Source of the DNA: Seriola aureovittata
Lineage: Eukaryota; Chordata; Actinopteri; Carangiformes; Carangidae
Direction of reading: 5' to 3'
DNA: 64,000 bases
NCBI RefSeq assembly: GCF_021018895.1
Contig: NC_079384.1
Coordinates: forward strand, 15,949,140 to 16,013,139
Part shown: positions 1 to 11,659 of the stretch, one piece after another
Position numbering within the stretch: position 1 is the first letter of the stretch
Layout: each line of letters opens with the position of its first letter
The notes under the pieces: model-generated
Seen by the model: the letters and a program-made list of their open reading frames with translations, nothing else
Databases searched by the model: none
Told to the model about the DNA's origin: nothing
Translations under genes and position numbers: made by a program

Positions 1-1270
1 TGAGGATGACTGTCTTTTATCTATGCCGAGGCGAGCTGACAACCAAGAACTTGAATAAAAAAAAAAATAAAAAAAAGTACAGCGAGACAGCAGGCATCTC
101 CAGCCTCATACAAAAACCATGAGTACTTGAGCTCAAATCTTACCAGTCTGCAGACCTATTTTTCTGATAAATGCTTTATCACAGCAGTTCTCTGGAAGCC
201 ACGAAGGCAGAGCTCGTGATTGTAAGTGCGTGTGTGTGTGTGTGTAAACTATTCCCCCGAAAAATGACATTTTCCTCAGTGACGGTTTTGCTATTTTACA
301 AACCTCTACCACGTCAAATCTTAGCCATGTAACGGAGTAACATAAAACATCAAAATCAACTGCCAAGGTTTTCACATCTTGTAACGTTCCCCATCCGAAG
401 CAGCATTATTTTCCACCGTATAAAGCGCTGAATGGTGATCATAGGGAAATAAGCATTTTCCCTTGCAAACAACAGGCATTACACAGATTAACAGCCTTTG
501 TTGAAACATACTATTACCACATAAGTCCCTGTCGAGAAGGACCAGATGTCAGATAATAGGCTGTGCAGAGTGAGGTAGGTGCTGGCCTCAAGCCATTGAA
601 CAAGTAAGAACAGCTTCTTCCATATAAACCTCTTCACTTTATGGACAGTTTGTTGTCTGGGTGGGCAACCCCCCCCCTCCCTCTTCTACCTTGAGATGAT
701 GAATATAGGTTACACATAGAGGAAGTATGTGTAACCTGCAGTGTAGTCACCATATAGAAATCCTACATAATAACGTTAATATCCATTCTCCGTGTTAAAT
801 GAATGAAAATGGCCTCCGTTTTAAAATCATCTGCAAATTCTGTGGAAGCCTGCCTGGTCTTTCAAGGATACAAATGGTGAATGACCATCACCAAGAAACA
901 ATATAATGATTTAAAAAAAAACACTCCGCAATATGTTGCACAGCTCTAACATGAAAGTCGAAAAAATACAATTACACATGCTGCAGTCTGGTGACAAAAA
1001 ACAGCCTGTTATTGTGTACAAAGGACCAGCTAAGTCCATCACATTAAACACTACTGGGGGGTGTTTATTGGCTTAGCTGAATGGCTGGGCTTTGCCTGTG
1101 AGAGGCAGCAAGATATAGGCATTATAGGTTATAGATTGGCTGCTGCAAGAGCCTGACACCTCTAACACTAACATTTTTCATTATTAAAAGGTGTGATCAA
1201 ATAAACTTTAACATGAAAAACAGGCGCAGCTGAGACGCAGCAGAAGTTGCAGTTCAAAGGAAGGACAGAT
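1..1270. other. Non-coding stretch with one weak candidate exon
   Basis: No coding sequence is recognised here. It is AT-rich unique DNA with short homopolymers and a small GT run near 228-244. On the minus strand, a stretch around 145-192 is flanked by a pyrimidine-rich AG acceptor and a GTAAGATT donor, so it could be a short exon of about 48 bases. Its translation matches no family I know. It may belong to the same minus-strand transcript as the GC-rich block at 1.27-1.8 kb, but this is a guess. Confidence 0.3.
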
Positions 1271-1272
1271 TA

Positions 1273-1800
1273 CCTTTGCTAGACTTGAACCTTTGTTTTT
1301 CTGGTCAGCTTTGGCATCACATTCGTGCCTCCACTGCTGCTGTTGCTGTTGTTACTGCTGCTGCTGCTCCGGTACCGTGACTACTGCAGCGCTCCGTGCG
1401 GCTCCTACACCCAAATCACCCGTCCAGTCTGCACGTTTCCAATCCGTCCGAAATAGCTTGAGCGAGCGTCTCTGAAAATAACTGCACCCGATCGAAGCGG
1501 CTACATTCAGTCCAAACGTAGGAGACGGTCACAGGAGCGACACCCATGGGTGTATGCGGTGCAAGCTCGGTCTGCAGCAGGTAGCAGTGCCCGGACTGAC
1601 GGCGACTTCTCGCCCCCCGCCCAATGTGCCAAGTGTCGGGGCCATTCACGGCAAGTGTGTGAGAGTGTGAGAGTGTGTGAGAGTATGTGTGAGAGTGTGT
1701 GAGTGTGTGTGTGTAGTGCAGTCAGAGCCAGTCGGTGCCCAGTGCCACGCAGCGCCGCAACATGGAGCGCTGACCTGCCTATCACTGGATCAAGTCAGTT
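1273..1800 (-). promoter_or_regulatory. GC/CpG-rich promoter-like block, possible first non-coding exon of a leftward gene
   Basis: This block has clearly more CpG than its surroundings, plus a CTG/CAG-rich patch (1335-1370) and a GT/GA-rich low-complexity tract (1651-1714). On the minus strand a consensus-like donor (CAAAG followed by GTAATC) ends the block near 1273. That would suit an untranslated first exon spliced to exons left of the window. No long family-like ORF runs through it. A plus-strand ETS-like ACTTCCGG lies just right of it near 1819-1826. The gene it would serve is unknown. Confidence 0.35.
1651..1714. repeat. GT/GA low-complexity tract
   Basis: Imperfect repeats of GTGTGAGA and GTGTGT units run through this stretch, inside the GC-rich promoter-like block. 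The short ORFs that cross it, rich in His-Thr or Leu-Ser, are artefacts of the repeat. Confidence 0.75.
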
Positions 1801-4800
1801 AAAGCTATCAAGTATAACACTTCCGGTGCCTATTTTTTCAAAATAAAAACCCCAACACTTGCATCGCTCTCAACGCCTGGTGCAAAGTGCGAAAACCAAA
1901 ATTCAAAGTATACCTCCAAAATGCATGAACTCGACGAAAATAAATGTCATGTCATTCCGCCTTTGTGCCATATTTCCGGTATTAATCGGTTTTTCTCTGA
2001 GCGGCTTGACGCAGCTGAAATCCCATGGCGAACAGACGGAGCTCAGGAACAAACACACACACACATACACACAGTGGGGGTTGGAGGCAGGCAGGTCTGA
2101 TGAATTATTTATGATGAAAAGGAGGAACTAATACCTAAATCATTCATAATTATTCAAGAGAAACAAGGTCGATGCCAATCAAACTTCAATTCCTCTCCCC
2201 TGCAGACCATGGCGTTTGCCATTTGAGATGATAGATGGAGAGGAGGTTGGCCGGTGTCAGACATTATCCTGACCTCTTCCTCAATCAGTCAATAAAATTA
2301 CAGGCCTATCAGCCAGAATTACAATCAGGGATGCTGTATGGAGTAAAATTAACTATACAAAGTGCTTGATTGTGGCATACAAATGGCCGTCAGATGACTG
2401 GACTTAACCTTTAAGGCATCACAGTAATGCATCATAATTCAATTACTAGAAATTGTTTGCTGAAAGGGAAAAAATTTAATGTTTTGTGAACTATTTTTAT
2501 TGATTATATTTGGGGCTGTTGTTGTGGTCATAGTTTAAATACTCTTTATTTACCACCACATTAAGTGCTGATTCAGACTGATTATTAGGTGCATGATAAT
2601 CTACTTATCTGGCATTGGCTGTAATCTACTTATTCTCTTATTGTGTGATTAATTCGTAACCAGTATTAAGATATGAACTTAGGAGGTGTAGCACAGTATC
2701 TCACACAGTGTAGCCACTATATTTATTTACTCAAGCACCACAGCTTTATTGACTACAGCTTCTCTGACGCCCTATCAAGACATAGTGAACAAACACCTGT
2801 AGGATCAACAGTTCGTGTGACCTTTGTCATTTCTAGTGTGAGCTTCACAGGGTTTGTTTGGTTTTGTTTGGTAACTGTAATTTATGTGCATCTCTACTTC
2901 AGTGCTCACCTTTCATTTTATAATGAATATTTTCAATAATCGTTTGACTGATAAAGGAAGAGTATTCTCTTATATCTAAGGAAAAAACAGTAGTGTGGTG
3001 CACTCTCATAAAAACTAATTCTCTAAGAAAGAAGGTAATCCTTTGCTCCCATATTTGACACTTGCCAGAAAGACATGCCAACATCATACATCTCAGCTTG
3101 TAAGCAATGAACCTAAATATATCCTTCAGTTGGCAGACGTAACAAACCTGCCAAAGGGCATATTTGTACTTTAAAAGGTCCCCTCTCTGCAAATGGTAAT
3201 GAGAAATACCTCAGGGAGGCCCTGGAAACTGGCATTGGTGCAGGGTTTCTAACAGTGTGTGCACGTGTGTGTGGGCATGTGTGCTGGTGGGCGTGATGGA
3301 GGAAGAGGTGGTTGCAGATAGTCGAGTGGTAAAACCCCCCCTGCCTCCCACCTCTGGAAGGAAACAACATATGCTTCCAGTGCCATTGAATCAAATCCTG
3401 TCACAGCTTTCTCTCTCTCTCTCTGTCTCCGTCTTCCCCTGTACTTTCCCTCTGTCTGAATATGAAGAATGAAATCAGTAAAAGGTGAGTGTGCAGCCCA
3501 CTCTCCCTTTAACCGACTGCAAGTGGAGGTGAGATTAATGGAGGCTCACACAAGATTGCCGGGAGATCAGCAGAGTCGTGGGGGAGCCAGAGAAGTAAGA
3601 GAGTGACTCAGTGAGGCCTGGCTCTGGATCTTCTGCTAATCCACTGGAGCTCCAGCTCCTCTGGTAAAACTATGTGTGATGCCAGTGGGTATCTTTTAAA
3701 CTATGCTCAGATGTTATGCTAATATCAGACTGACAGATCACAGGGTCTGTGCTTTTATCAGTGATGATATGTGGTTGTGTGTCATGAGCGAGCAGAGGTC
3801 CAGACAGAAATTTGTGTGGCTGAAAAATTTAGAATGTGAACAAAAATCAAAACATTAAATGCGTGACTGATAAGGCAACACCCTATAATACTAGATCATG
3901 TCACATCCAACATGTAAAATAGTAACTAAGAGCATTTACTCAAGTACTTTCCAGAATTCTCTGCAAAGTACTCATGGGTCTGGTAAAACCGATCTACATT
4001 AGGGCTGTTTGCCTTGTTTCCCTTTCAATTAACATTGGAGCCAGTAAGGCAGTCGGAAGATACTCCTGCCACAGTTGAAAGCTCAAGTCTCCACTGCGTG
4101 TGTTGTAGGAGGTACAAATCAAAAACAGTGGAAAAATAAGGTCATATAACAAAGAATTTGAACCTGAGAAGAACAGATGATGATAATAGCATATTAGCAA
4201 ATAACAAGAAATGACAGGTTGCTCCGACCCTCATTGAATATACAACAGTTGCTATAGGAAGACACAGGTCAGATCCCTGAAGAGCTGATTTGCTCATTTG
4301 GCAAAACCATATAAAACAAGATTCCCTCAGGTCTTTTATTTCCAGGACGGTAATATTAAAACAATATGTTGCCTTTTTTTTCTTAACATTTGAGATTTAT
4401 TTACCATTACACTTTTTTGTCTTTACTGTTATTGTAGTCCTTTCCCCCCTGTCAAATCCTAATGTTTAATATATAATGTAAAATGGAAATATTTTGTCCA
4501 AAATGTCTTCAGTATAAAAAAGGAAAAGTTTCATATACTTTTACATTTCATAACAACTTATGAATAACTGTCTGAGGTTAAAACATTATGTTAGCTTTTT
4601 GGCCCAAAGGTAAATGTAATTCTTTGTCTTTACTGTTCTCATTGACTTTTTTTTTTTTTTATCTCAAATGTAAATAGTTTCTAGGTGTAAAAACAGGCAA
4701 TGTTTCTTCTCATCACAACTTTTGGATAACATTGCAAGTCAGAGGTTGTAACATGACCTTGGCTTTGCTGCTACCACACACAGTTAATACACCTGACAGT

Positions 4801-6640
4801 GGAAACAGGTGTTACACCTCGCTACAGTCTTGCTTTCTCCAAGATTATTTCACACCTGATGATATCTGAGCCTGCAGATGTTCTTCCACACTAGCTGGCT
4901 GCCATCTGTTATGTTATAATTATGACACTGTAAGCTATTTTGTGTTTCAAGGTTGCACCTCAAAACCTGGAGATAGGGTGCTGAAGACCTCAGTAACACT
5001 AAATCAGGTACTGGAAGTTGCACGATAGTTTTACAGAAAATGTTATTCTTTGCACTGCTTCCACTGTATCATTGCTTCTTTTGGGAGGGATAAAGAGAAG
5101 GTTTTTAACCATTATCACAGTCCTGCAGAGGTCTCAAACCTAACAACACAGCAATACAAATTCACACTATATGGAATTTGAAATGACAGCAGCTGTGGAA
5201 TATACTCACAGTATTTAACCCTAGTTGCATATAAGCAACATCCTCCACCCCTCTCGAGAAATAAAGCTTTCCAAGACAGTCTTAGACTCCCAAAACCTCT
5301 TTGCTTGCCACCTGCAGTCTTCCCCCTGCGGCTTTGGGAAAAGTGCTTCGTCTGAGCCAGGGAGCCCATGGAACAAAGGCTCGGTGTCCTGCCTTCAAGC
5401 TATCTACAGTGGAACCCAGAGCATGACTGCAGAGCTGGCAGGGACTTCAAAGATTCCCCACGGAGAAAAGCCCCCCCCCCCCTCGGCATCCAGATGTAAG
5501 TTTTCTTGGATACATATTGTACTGTAGGTTATAGCAGAATGAAACTGGCCCCTTTTCTCACTACCTGGTGGGGTTTTTTTTTTCCAATCCATTTACTTTT
5601 CTAGCTTCTATGCTATTTCATAATATCAACTGTTATTTGATATCGGCTGTGTTTCTATTGCAAGCCAACACGTTTGAGTTCTTTTTGAACACAGAAAAGA
5701 ACTCAACACCTTCTCCTTTTCCAAGGCAACAAAGCACATCCTGCACAGTATCATAACAAGCAAATATCTGAGCATGTTAAAGACAAAGTATTAAATGGAT
5801 CCACCCATGGGGGAAGCGAGCAAACAAACACAAAGCCAAGATATCCTGAAGAGCAAGAACAAGATGAAACACCTTTTCAACAAAACAAACACTGAGGAGA
5901 TCATTTGACTCGGAGTGTCCCTCCGGTGCTGAGACTCTGGACGACTTCCTGGGAGGTACCACCACTGTTCCCCATCTTCCCACATATGATACACTGTCAA
6001 CTAACTCTGACGAGGAGGAGGAAGATGATGACTCATTAGCCGACTGGCAGGACACACACACACACAGAGATTTGATCACCTTTCCGGGGACAGTTTCCCC
6101 CACCAATCTCAGCCTCCACTAGCCTCTCTCACAGTGCTCATAGCCTACATACATACATAGCCTGCAGGCTTTCACTGTTAAATACATCAACATTGTCACA
6201 TGGAGAACCTGTTAGTAGTGAGGAATACAGTCTCACCCCCCAAACAAGGCAACCTCATATGGCACCACTTCCACCTATCATTTTAAAAATACTCTATGAT
6301 AAACTTAGGGATGTTATATTTTGTGCAGAATGGGCATAGAATTGGGAAAATTTTAATCTTTATATGGCATCAAGTGCGGTTATTCATTCTTTCCTCAGAT
6401 TCAGATATTGCCATTGCTTCCCTACCTAATAAGGATGAGACTCAGAAAAATGAGAGAGAGAGAGGAGAAACCTCTCACTGGAGACGTCTGACACTTGATC
6501 CTCAGCCTTACTCCTTTTTTTTTTTTTTTACATCTTGGTGAAACTAAACACACGTATTAATCCACAATGCATCTCATTTAAGTGAACAGATCAATGTGAC
6601 ATGGAAGATTTAGAAGCATCTACAGTATACTGATGTTTAA
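1801..6640. other. Intergenic region between the left promoter-like block and CNTD1
   Basis: I see no coding exon with family resemblance across these 4.8 kb. Most of it is AT-rich unique DNA. Three stretches look non-repetitive and balanced in composition, in the manner of conserved non-coding elements: about 2140-2400, 3480-3670 and 5270-5480. Simple sequence includes a CA run at 2052-2074, a CT run near 3410-3424 and short poly-C or poly-T runs. Human BECN1 is the neighbour of CNTD1 on this side, but none of its coiled-coil or evolutionarily conserved domain is visible here. Confidence 0.5.
2140..2400. promoter_or_regulatory. Candidate conserved non-coding element
   Basis: This stretch is unique and free of repeats and long ORFs. 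It is dense in AT-core homeodomain-type words, TGATTG/CAATCA boxes and a TGACCTCTTCC block. The look is that of a developmental enhancer. This rests on composition only; I cannot align it to other species. Confidence 0.25.
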
Positions 6641-6647
6641 TGCAATA

Positions 6648-6653
6648 TTTATT
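6648..6653 (-). terminator. cntd1: Poly(A) signal of CNTD1 (AATAAA on minus strand)
   Basis: TTTATT on the plus strand reads AATAAA on the minus strand, about 295 bases past the CNTD1 stop codon. It is the nearest canonical signal I found downstream of the gene and implies a 3' UTR of roughly 300 bases. Confidence 0.5.
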
Positions 6654-6944
6654 ACATTTTCCAAGTGTCACTAGTAAGTGTCAATAGTAAATTGGCTTTA
6701 CAGAATGTAGAATCAAAATAATCTAGACCTATGTCCATCACTAACAGGCTACTTTTAAGAATGTCACCACTCTATGGGGATTTTTTCTTTTGGCACCATT
6801 TCATTACATTAATTTTTCTTACACCAAACATCTGTCTTAGTTACACAGAATATGTTCTACACGGACATCTACAGCTACAACACAAACTCCACCATAAAGA
6901 GTGACAATATAAAGCAGTGTTCTGTGGGTGACCGTTATTAAGAC

Positions 6945-9900
6945 TCAAGTTGATGTTACGGGGAAATTGGATCTAACAATATGCGTCAGTGTCACAAGAG
7001 CGAAATCGCTGATGCTCTTCCTTGAGATTGCTGTGATATGGCTCAGTTCTTCCACAACCTGCCACGCATGAAAAGAAGGTAAGTCTACATGAAAAAAAAC
7101 AAAAAACAGTTTGTATGGAATATATAATGACTTACCTAGAGTAAGTCACTATGTCTAGAGTTTTGACATTTAAAACACAGAGAACAAATAATATTGTAGT
7201 TGTGATTCAAATACAGTGTTAATCATATTTCATATAAATCACAAGTGTTTCACCTGTTCCCATTTTTTGAAACGGAGGATGAACACAGCCACGGCGATGA
7301 CACCGACACCAAGAAGCATGCAGTCTTCAGTCACTGTCACAAACGTCTCTCTGGTTTTTAAATAAGGTTACTGCAGTGAATACTGGACTTTTATTCACCA
7401 GGTGGCCAGAAACACTTTCAAAAGAATGATAATGTTGCCACATGTATGCTGGATGTATAAATAGGCAACTGTTTGCAAACGTATGTCAATGTTATGTTCA
7501 TTGCTTGTTTCTGCTGCCTCCAAGTGGTCACAAACATGGCTGTACTCATTCATAATTAAATAGCTCTTGGGTAAATGTCTTGCAGGGCGACGAGCCATGA
7601 AAAACATGATAGCACAAGACAGAGTTTGAAACCAAAAAAGCATTGACAGTTCTCAGCTGCTCACAGTCTACTCAACTGCCAATCAAGCAGCTTGTCCACT
7701 CTACCATGACGGTAATCACCTGTTCCAAAACATCAGAAAACATCTGGGCTTGAAGATAAATGCAATACCTCTGTTCTCTGGATGGGCTGACACTCCGAAC
7801 GGTACTCCTCAACAAGGTGTCGTAGATGGCGGTCCTCTGCAGGCTGACGAACTGGAGAACGTGGTGGCACAAGTCATACAGGCGGTCCACTGGGCTGGAC
7901 GGCTCATTATGTCCTACAAAAGTTTTGTCACCACAAATCAGTGCAACATTTAAATAGATACGATTATCTTCACAGAGCCATCTCCATTAATATTTCCCTC
8001 TTTTTTTTTACATCCTAACACTTGATTCTGTGATTATGATCTTACCAAGCACCTCCAGAAGTATTTCCACATATGTCAGAGGATTTGGGGCATTTAGTCT
8101 GAATTCAAGCCCTTTCAAGACCATCAGCTCTGATTTCATGAGAGTCTGCTTGGAAACACTGTGTCCGACCGAATGCAGAAACTGCACTGCAGTATTGTTG
8201 TCGATTATCTAAAAATAAAAAATATGGGAGATTAGCTTGATTTTTGAAATCACAGGGAAATGAAAGTTATTAACGGTAGACATCTCAGAACTTACATGAC
8301 TGTGCAAAGACAGCTTGCTTGCGAGTTGCACACAGGAGAAGACAATGAGCGGGAATTTTCCCTCGATCTTGTCAAAAATAACATCCTCGTAACTTCCTGG
8401 CTGATCAGCAGCTGCACCTTGAGGTGTGGGTGTGGTGAGCAAATCTGTGAGGTGCTTGACCATGAACCTGAGGGAGATAGTTATTCACATAAAGGCTTGT
8501 CTGATCCAATCACATGTAAGGTGTAACAGGGAAGCAAATATACTTCTCATTTTTACCTTTGAAGTAATTCAATGGCATGGTATCCAACCAGTGGATCGAG
8601 TCTCAGTTCTTTAGCGATCAGGAAGACGTACTCTAAGTTAGAGAACAAAAGCGGAAAAATACTATTTTTTGAGTGGAGGCATGAGCAAAGCATGTTGGGA
8701 AAGAGTTGACGGACCATAATCGGATACAATATACATTTTTAGAGAGGAATTTGTAAGGCAGTGTCATGCATGCAGTAAAATGGTGGCAGTAAATGTGTTT
8801 GGACAATCCTATGTAAAGTTACACAGGGAGAGATCTAATGTAGTTCTGTGAAATGGGATCAGTTAAATGAAATGTGAGCAATAACTCTCCAAGTATTCAC
8901 TGTCATTTATGAGCTCTTTGCAGTCTTGCTAAATGAACATGTTGGAAATGAAAAACTATAAATATCATTTATCAGGTACAAATCATCAGCTGGATGGTGA
9001 CATAAAATACCACATTGGCTCAGATGGTCCAATAAAGTAAATCTTAAAAAAGGAATCATTAATCATTAAATTAATATTCATTTTAAATTCTGATTCTCTA
9101 GTCTTTATACTTATTTTGTGTGAAATAACAGCTAACAGCCATGTACGTAAAACACTGAATCACAACCATGCTGGGTTCTCACCACCACCCACCAGCCTAA
9201 CACCGGCAGACTGGCTGGTTTTTCTACTGACAAGTCAGTTTGAAAGAAACTAAAGTATTTAGCTGGAAATTCCCTCCATGCTGTGAGAATGGCAGGTTAC
9301 TTCAAGCCAGCACGTTAAAGAGACAGATAGAACTTATCAAAGAGGTATCCCTGTTAATCTATTCAAATAAATAGTATTTTAGGTGTTATGTGAACTACTA
9401 AGAGACATATGCATGTTCATCAGCGGTCATTCAAGCAGCTTTCCATCTGTTCCTCTGCATTGGCAGGGTTTGTCTGCTGAGCTGCTGGCAGCTGGGAGAC
9501 TGCTACCTGGAGTTTGTATGAGAATTTGGCCTCCATAATGACAGGGCTCACAATCCCAGGTGTATCAAAGACTCCAGAATAATGACAGTGTACAGTGAGG
9601 CTTAGTGGGCCACTCAGAGTTAGTCTCTTACATCTTAGTCAATCCCACCTGCTGAAAAAAATATCAAAACTGCCACTGCTGCACTGCAGCTGAAAGAATT
9701 ACAATCTCAAAACACAGAATATTACAGGTCCACTGATAACAGCCTATACTGTAAATGTAAATATATTAGCATCATCCATAAAAGATACAGTGTCAGATTA
9801 TATTTTACATTTGTAGATCATACACCCTATGTACACTTCATTCAAAGAGTATTCAGACCCCTTCACTTTTTCTTATGTTGCAGCCATAAGCTAAAATCAT

Positions 9901-11263
9901 TTTATTTCATTTTTTTCCTCATCAATCCGTCAAAGCAAAAACTGAATTTTAGAATTTTTTTGCAAATTTATTGGAATGGAAAATGGCTTGGGTTTTGCTC
10001 TGATAAGTTCAGTGCATGTCTTGTTTCCTGTTTTATTGTGAAACACTCACCTCTCTTGTCGTTTCAGTTCCTGCCCTCATGTGTCTCCCCACCCCTTAAT
10101 CATCCACACCTGTTCCCAATCAGCTTACCTGCCTCTGCTGTTCCCTGTCAGTCCAACCCGTTTATATACTCCTCCTGTTTCCTTTGTCGCTTGCCAGATT
10201 GTCCTTGTTAAACCTTGTGTGAACACTGCTTTCCAACAGTCTCCTGGTGTTAGTACCTATGGTGTGTGACTTAGTATTATTTGTTGTTATTGGTTTTTGG
10301 ATTTTTGCCTACATCCTGCCTGTTCTTGTTTGCCTGTTTTGCATTTTTTGCAACTGTTCATCACCTCCTGGGGTTTTCTCTGCTTCTAAATCTCTGTTAG
10401 TCCCAGAATTGTTACAGTGATGCCCTATATAGACAGGTGTGTGCCTTTCCAAATCATATCCAATCGAGTGAATTTACCACAGATGGACTCAATCAAGGTG
10501 TAGAAACATCTCAAAGATGATCAAAAGGAATGGGAGGCACCTGAGCTAAATTTCAATTGTCATAGCAAAGCCTGTAAATACTTATGTCAATGTGATATTT
10601 CAGTTTTTCCTTTTAACAAATTTGAAAATATCATGGGGGTACTGGGTGTAGTTTGATAAGATTGAAAACTAAATTTAAATGATTTTAACATGAGGCTGCA
10701 GCATTAAAAAAGTGAAGGGGTATAAATACTTTATGAATTCGTTGTAGATATAACTGTAAAAAAAAATTAAAAGGGAAAAATCATTTGGCAATGAGAAGGT
10801 ATTGTGCTATCTTATCTTATGCTCTCTAATAACTCCATAGAGAAATGTACATATTTTAAATTTGCAGATACCAAGTTGTCGTTGTTCTTCCAAATAAAGG
10901 TTATAAAAATGAACCCTTTTGAAAGTGGCCTATGGCATTATGCGCATTTAAAACGGGAAAAATTACTTTTGGAAATAAAAATGTCCAAATTCAATGTCGA
11001 AAGAAAGCAATTCACGCAGTTCTACTAACGGTCGTTTCATTAACAGAACAATGACAAGGCTTGTTTGTAAGCAAGATGAAATGACAAAAAATGTACTTAC
11101 CAACGAGTCTTTTATCTTTGAAGGTCCCGCTACATTTTGATAGATGGTTGAGGTTATCTTTGTTTCTTTTGTTGAGATTAACAAGAAAATCTGTGAGCAG
11201 GTCAAAAGAGACTTCCCCAAACTTGAAACTGTGATTGGGAGAGCAAAACGATCTATTCGCCAT
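6945..11263 (-). CDS. cntd1: CNTD1, cyclin N-terminal domain-containing protein 1 (7 coding exons, 309 aa)
   Basis: Coding exons on the minus strand, in transcript order: 11101-11263, 8557-8632, 8296-8467, 8046-8208, 7769-7913, 7254-7350, 6945-7058. All introns are GT-AG, all junctions keep frame, and the sum is 930 bases, giving 309 aa plus stop. The cyclin fold runs from about residue 56 (YVFLIAKEL) to 190, with the diagnostic VFSCVQLASKLS in exon 3 and LTYVEILLEVLG closing exon 4. Exon 6 holds EDCMLLGVGVIAV and exon 7 starts VVEELSHIT, both matching human CNTD1, which is 330 aa. CNTD1 is known as a cyclin-like factor for crossover maturation in meiosis, so germline expression is expected. 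The start is chosen because the short lead before KFGEV aligns with the human N-terminus. It shares a promoter with COA3. Exon boundaries are firm; the exact 5' end of the mRNA is not visible. Confidence 0.94.
9834..10744. mobile_element. Tc1/mariner-type non-autonomous element with a nested insertion
   Basis: The two ends are inverted repeats. The left end carries AGTATTCAGACCCCTTCACT at about 9849-9868. The right end (about 10690-10744) reads as its inverted counterpart, with AAGTGAAGGGGTATAAATAC. A TA dinucleotide flanks each end (9832-9833 and 10745-10746), the expected Tc1 target duplication. Internal words such as TATAGACAGGTGTGTGCC near 10429 are those of the common fish Tc1-derived element. 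No transposase ORF remains. About 400 bases of C/T-rich sequence (about 10021-10424) look like a later insertion of a different repeat. The element sits in intron 1 of CNTD1. Confidence 0.8.
10021..10424. repeat. Nested insert inside the Tc1-type element
   Basis: The Tc1-like sequence is interrupted here by pyrimidine-rich DNA that starts near TTGTTTCCTGTTTTATTGTG and ends near CCAGAATTGTTACAG. On both sides the host element resumes in its expected order. The composition resembles a dispersed fish retroelement fragment, but I cannot name the family. No target-site duplication is obvious. Confidence 0.5.
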
Positions 11264-11659
11264 TTACAATCACTAACGAACGGCTTCTTTATGCACAAAC
11301 GTCACATTTACCAGCTGCCAGGTTTATATTTAAGAATATGTTCACTTTTGTCAAAAACTTGGGTAGAAAACCAAAAGAAAAACGTGTTTGAAGTTTATAT
11401 TTTCCGGAAGATGGCGCTACATTCCCGAGGTTGTCACTCCAAAGTCGCTCCAACGTCTCCGTGTAGGAACCAAAGCTGCCATGGGGACTCATTTGGATGT
11501 TGCACAATTTTGTTTCTGGCTCCTTCTGCCCACCGCAGATCTAGCAACATATGGATGGGCTGCTCACGTCGCATGTAAACGCCGCCAACTCGGCTAATCA
11601 TTTGAAATGCAGCTCTGCGTATGACTGTTGTGCAACCACGTCCTTCGCTGACTGCAGAT
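11264..11659. promoter_or_regulatory. Bidirectional promoter between CNTD1 (minus) and COA3 (plus)
   Basis: Only 396 bases separate the two start codons, which point away from each other. Near the middle, a palindromic ETS site TTCCGGAA (11402-11409) runs into a YY1-type AAGATGGCGC (11408-11417). ETS plus YY1 without a TATA box is typical of housekeeping and nuclear-encoded mitochondrial gene promoters, which fits COA3. Both 5' UTRs must lie within this interval. The start sites themselves are inferred. Confidence 0.75.

Noticed and set aside
1293..1475. Short plus-strand ORF with a cysteine run
   Set aside because: The Cys run is a frame of the TGC/TGT triplet repeat in the GC-rich block.
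5777..6106. 109-codon minus-strand ORF with a serine run
   Set aside because: The Ser run comes from a GAGGAGGAGGAAGATGATGA simple repeat and the Cys/Val run from CA repeats. No start context or splice partner supports a gene.
7672..7890. Minus-strand ORF running past CNTD1 exon 5 (ending ...CLIGS), at first taken as a frameshifted C-terminus
   Set aside because: A proper exon 6 (EDCMLLGVGVIAV) and exon 7 (VVEELSHIT) with good splice sites exist further on and match the family. The read-through is intron, and no frameshift is needed.
11144..11578. 144-codon plus-strand ORF across the CNTD1/COA3 promoter
   Set aside because: It is antisense to CNTD1 exon 1, spans the promoter and has no family resemblance. 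Its length is due to chance.
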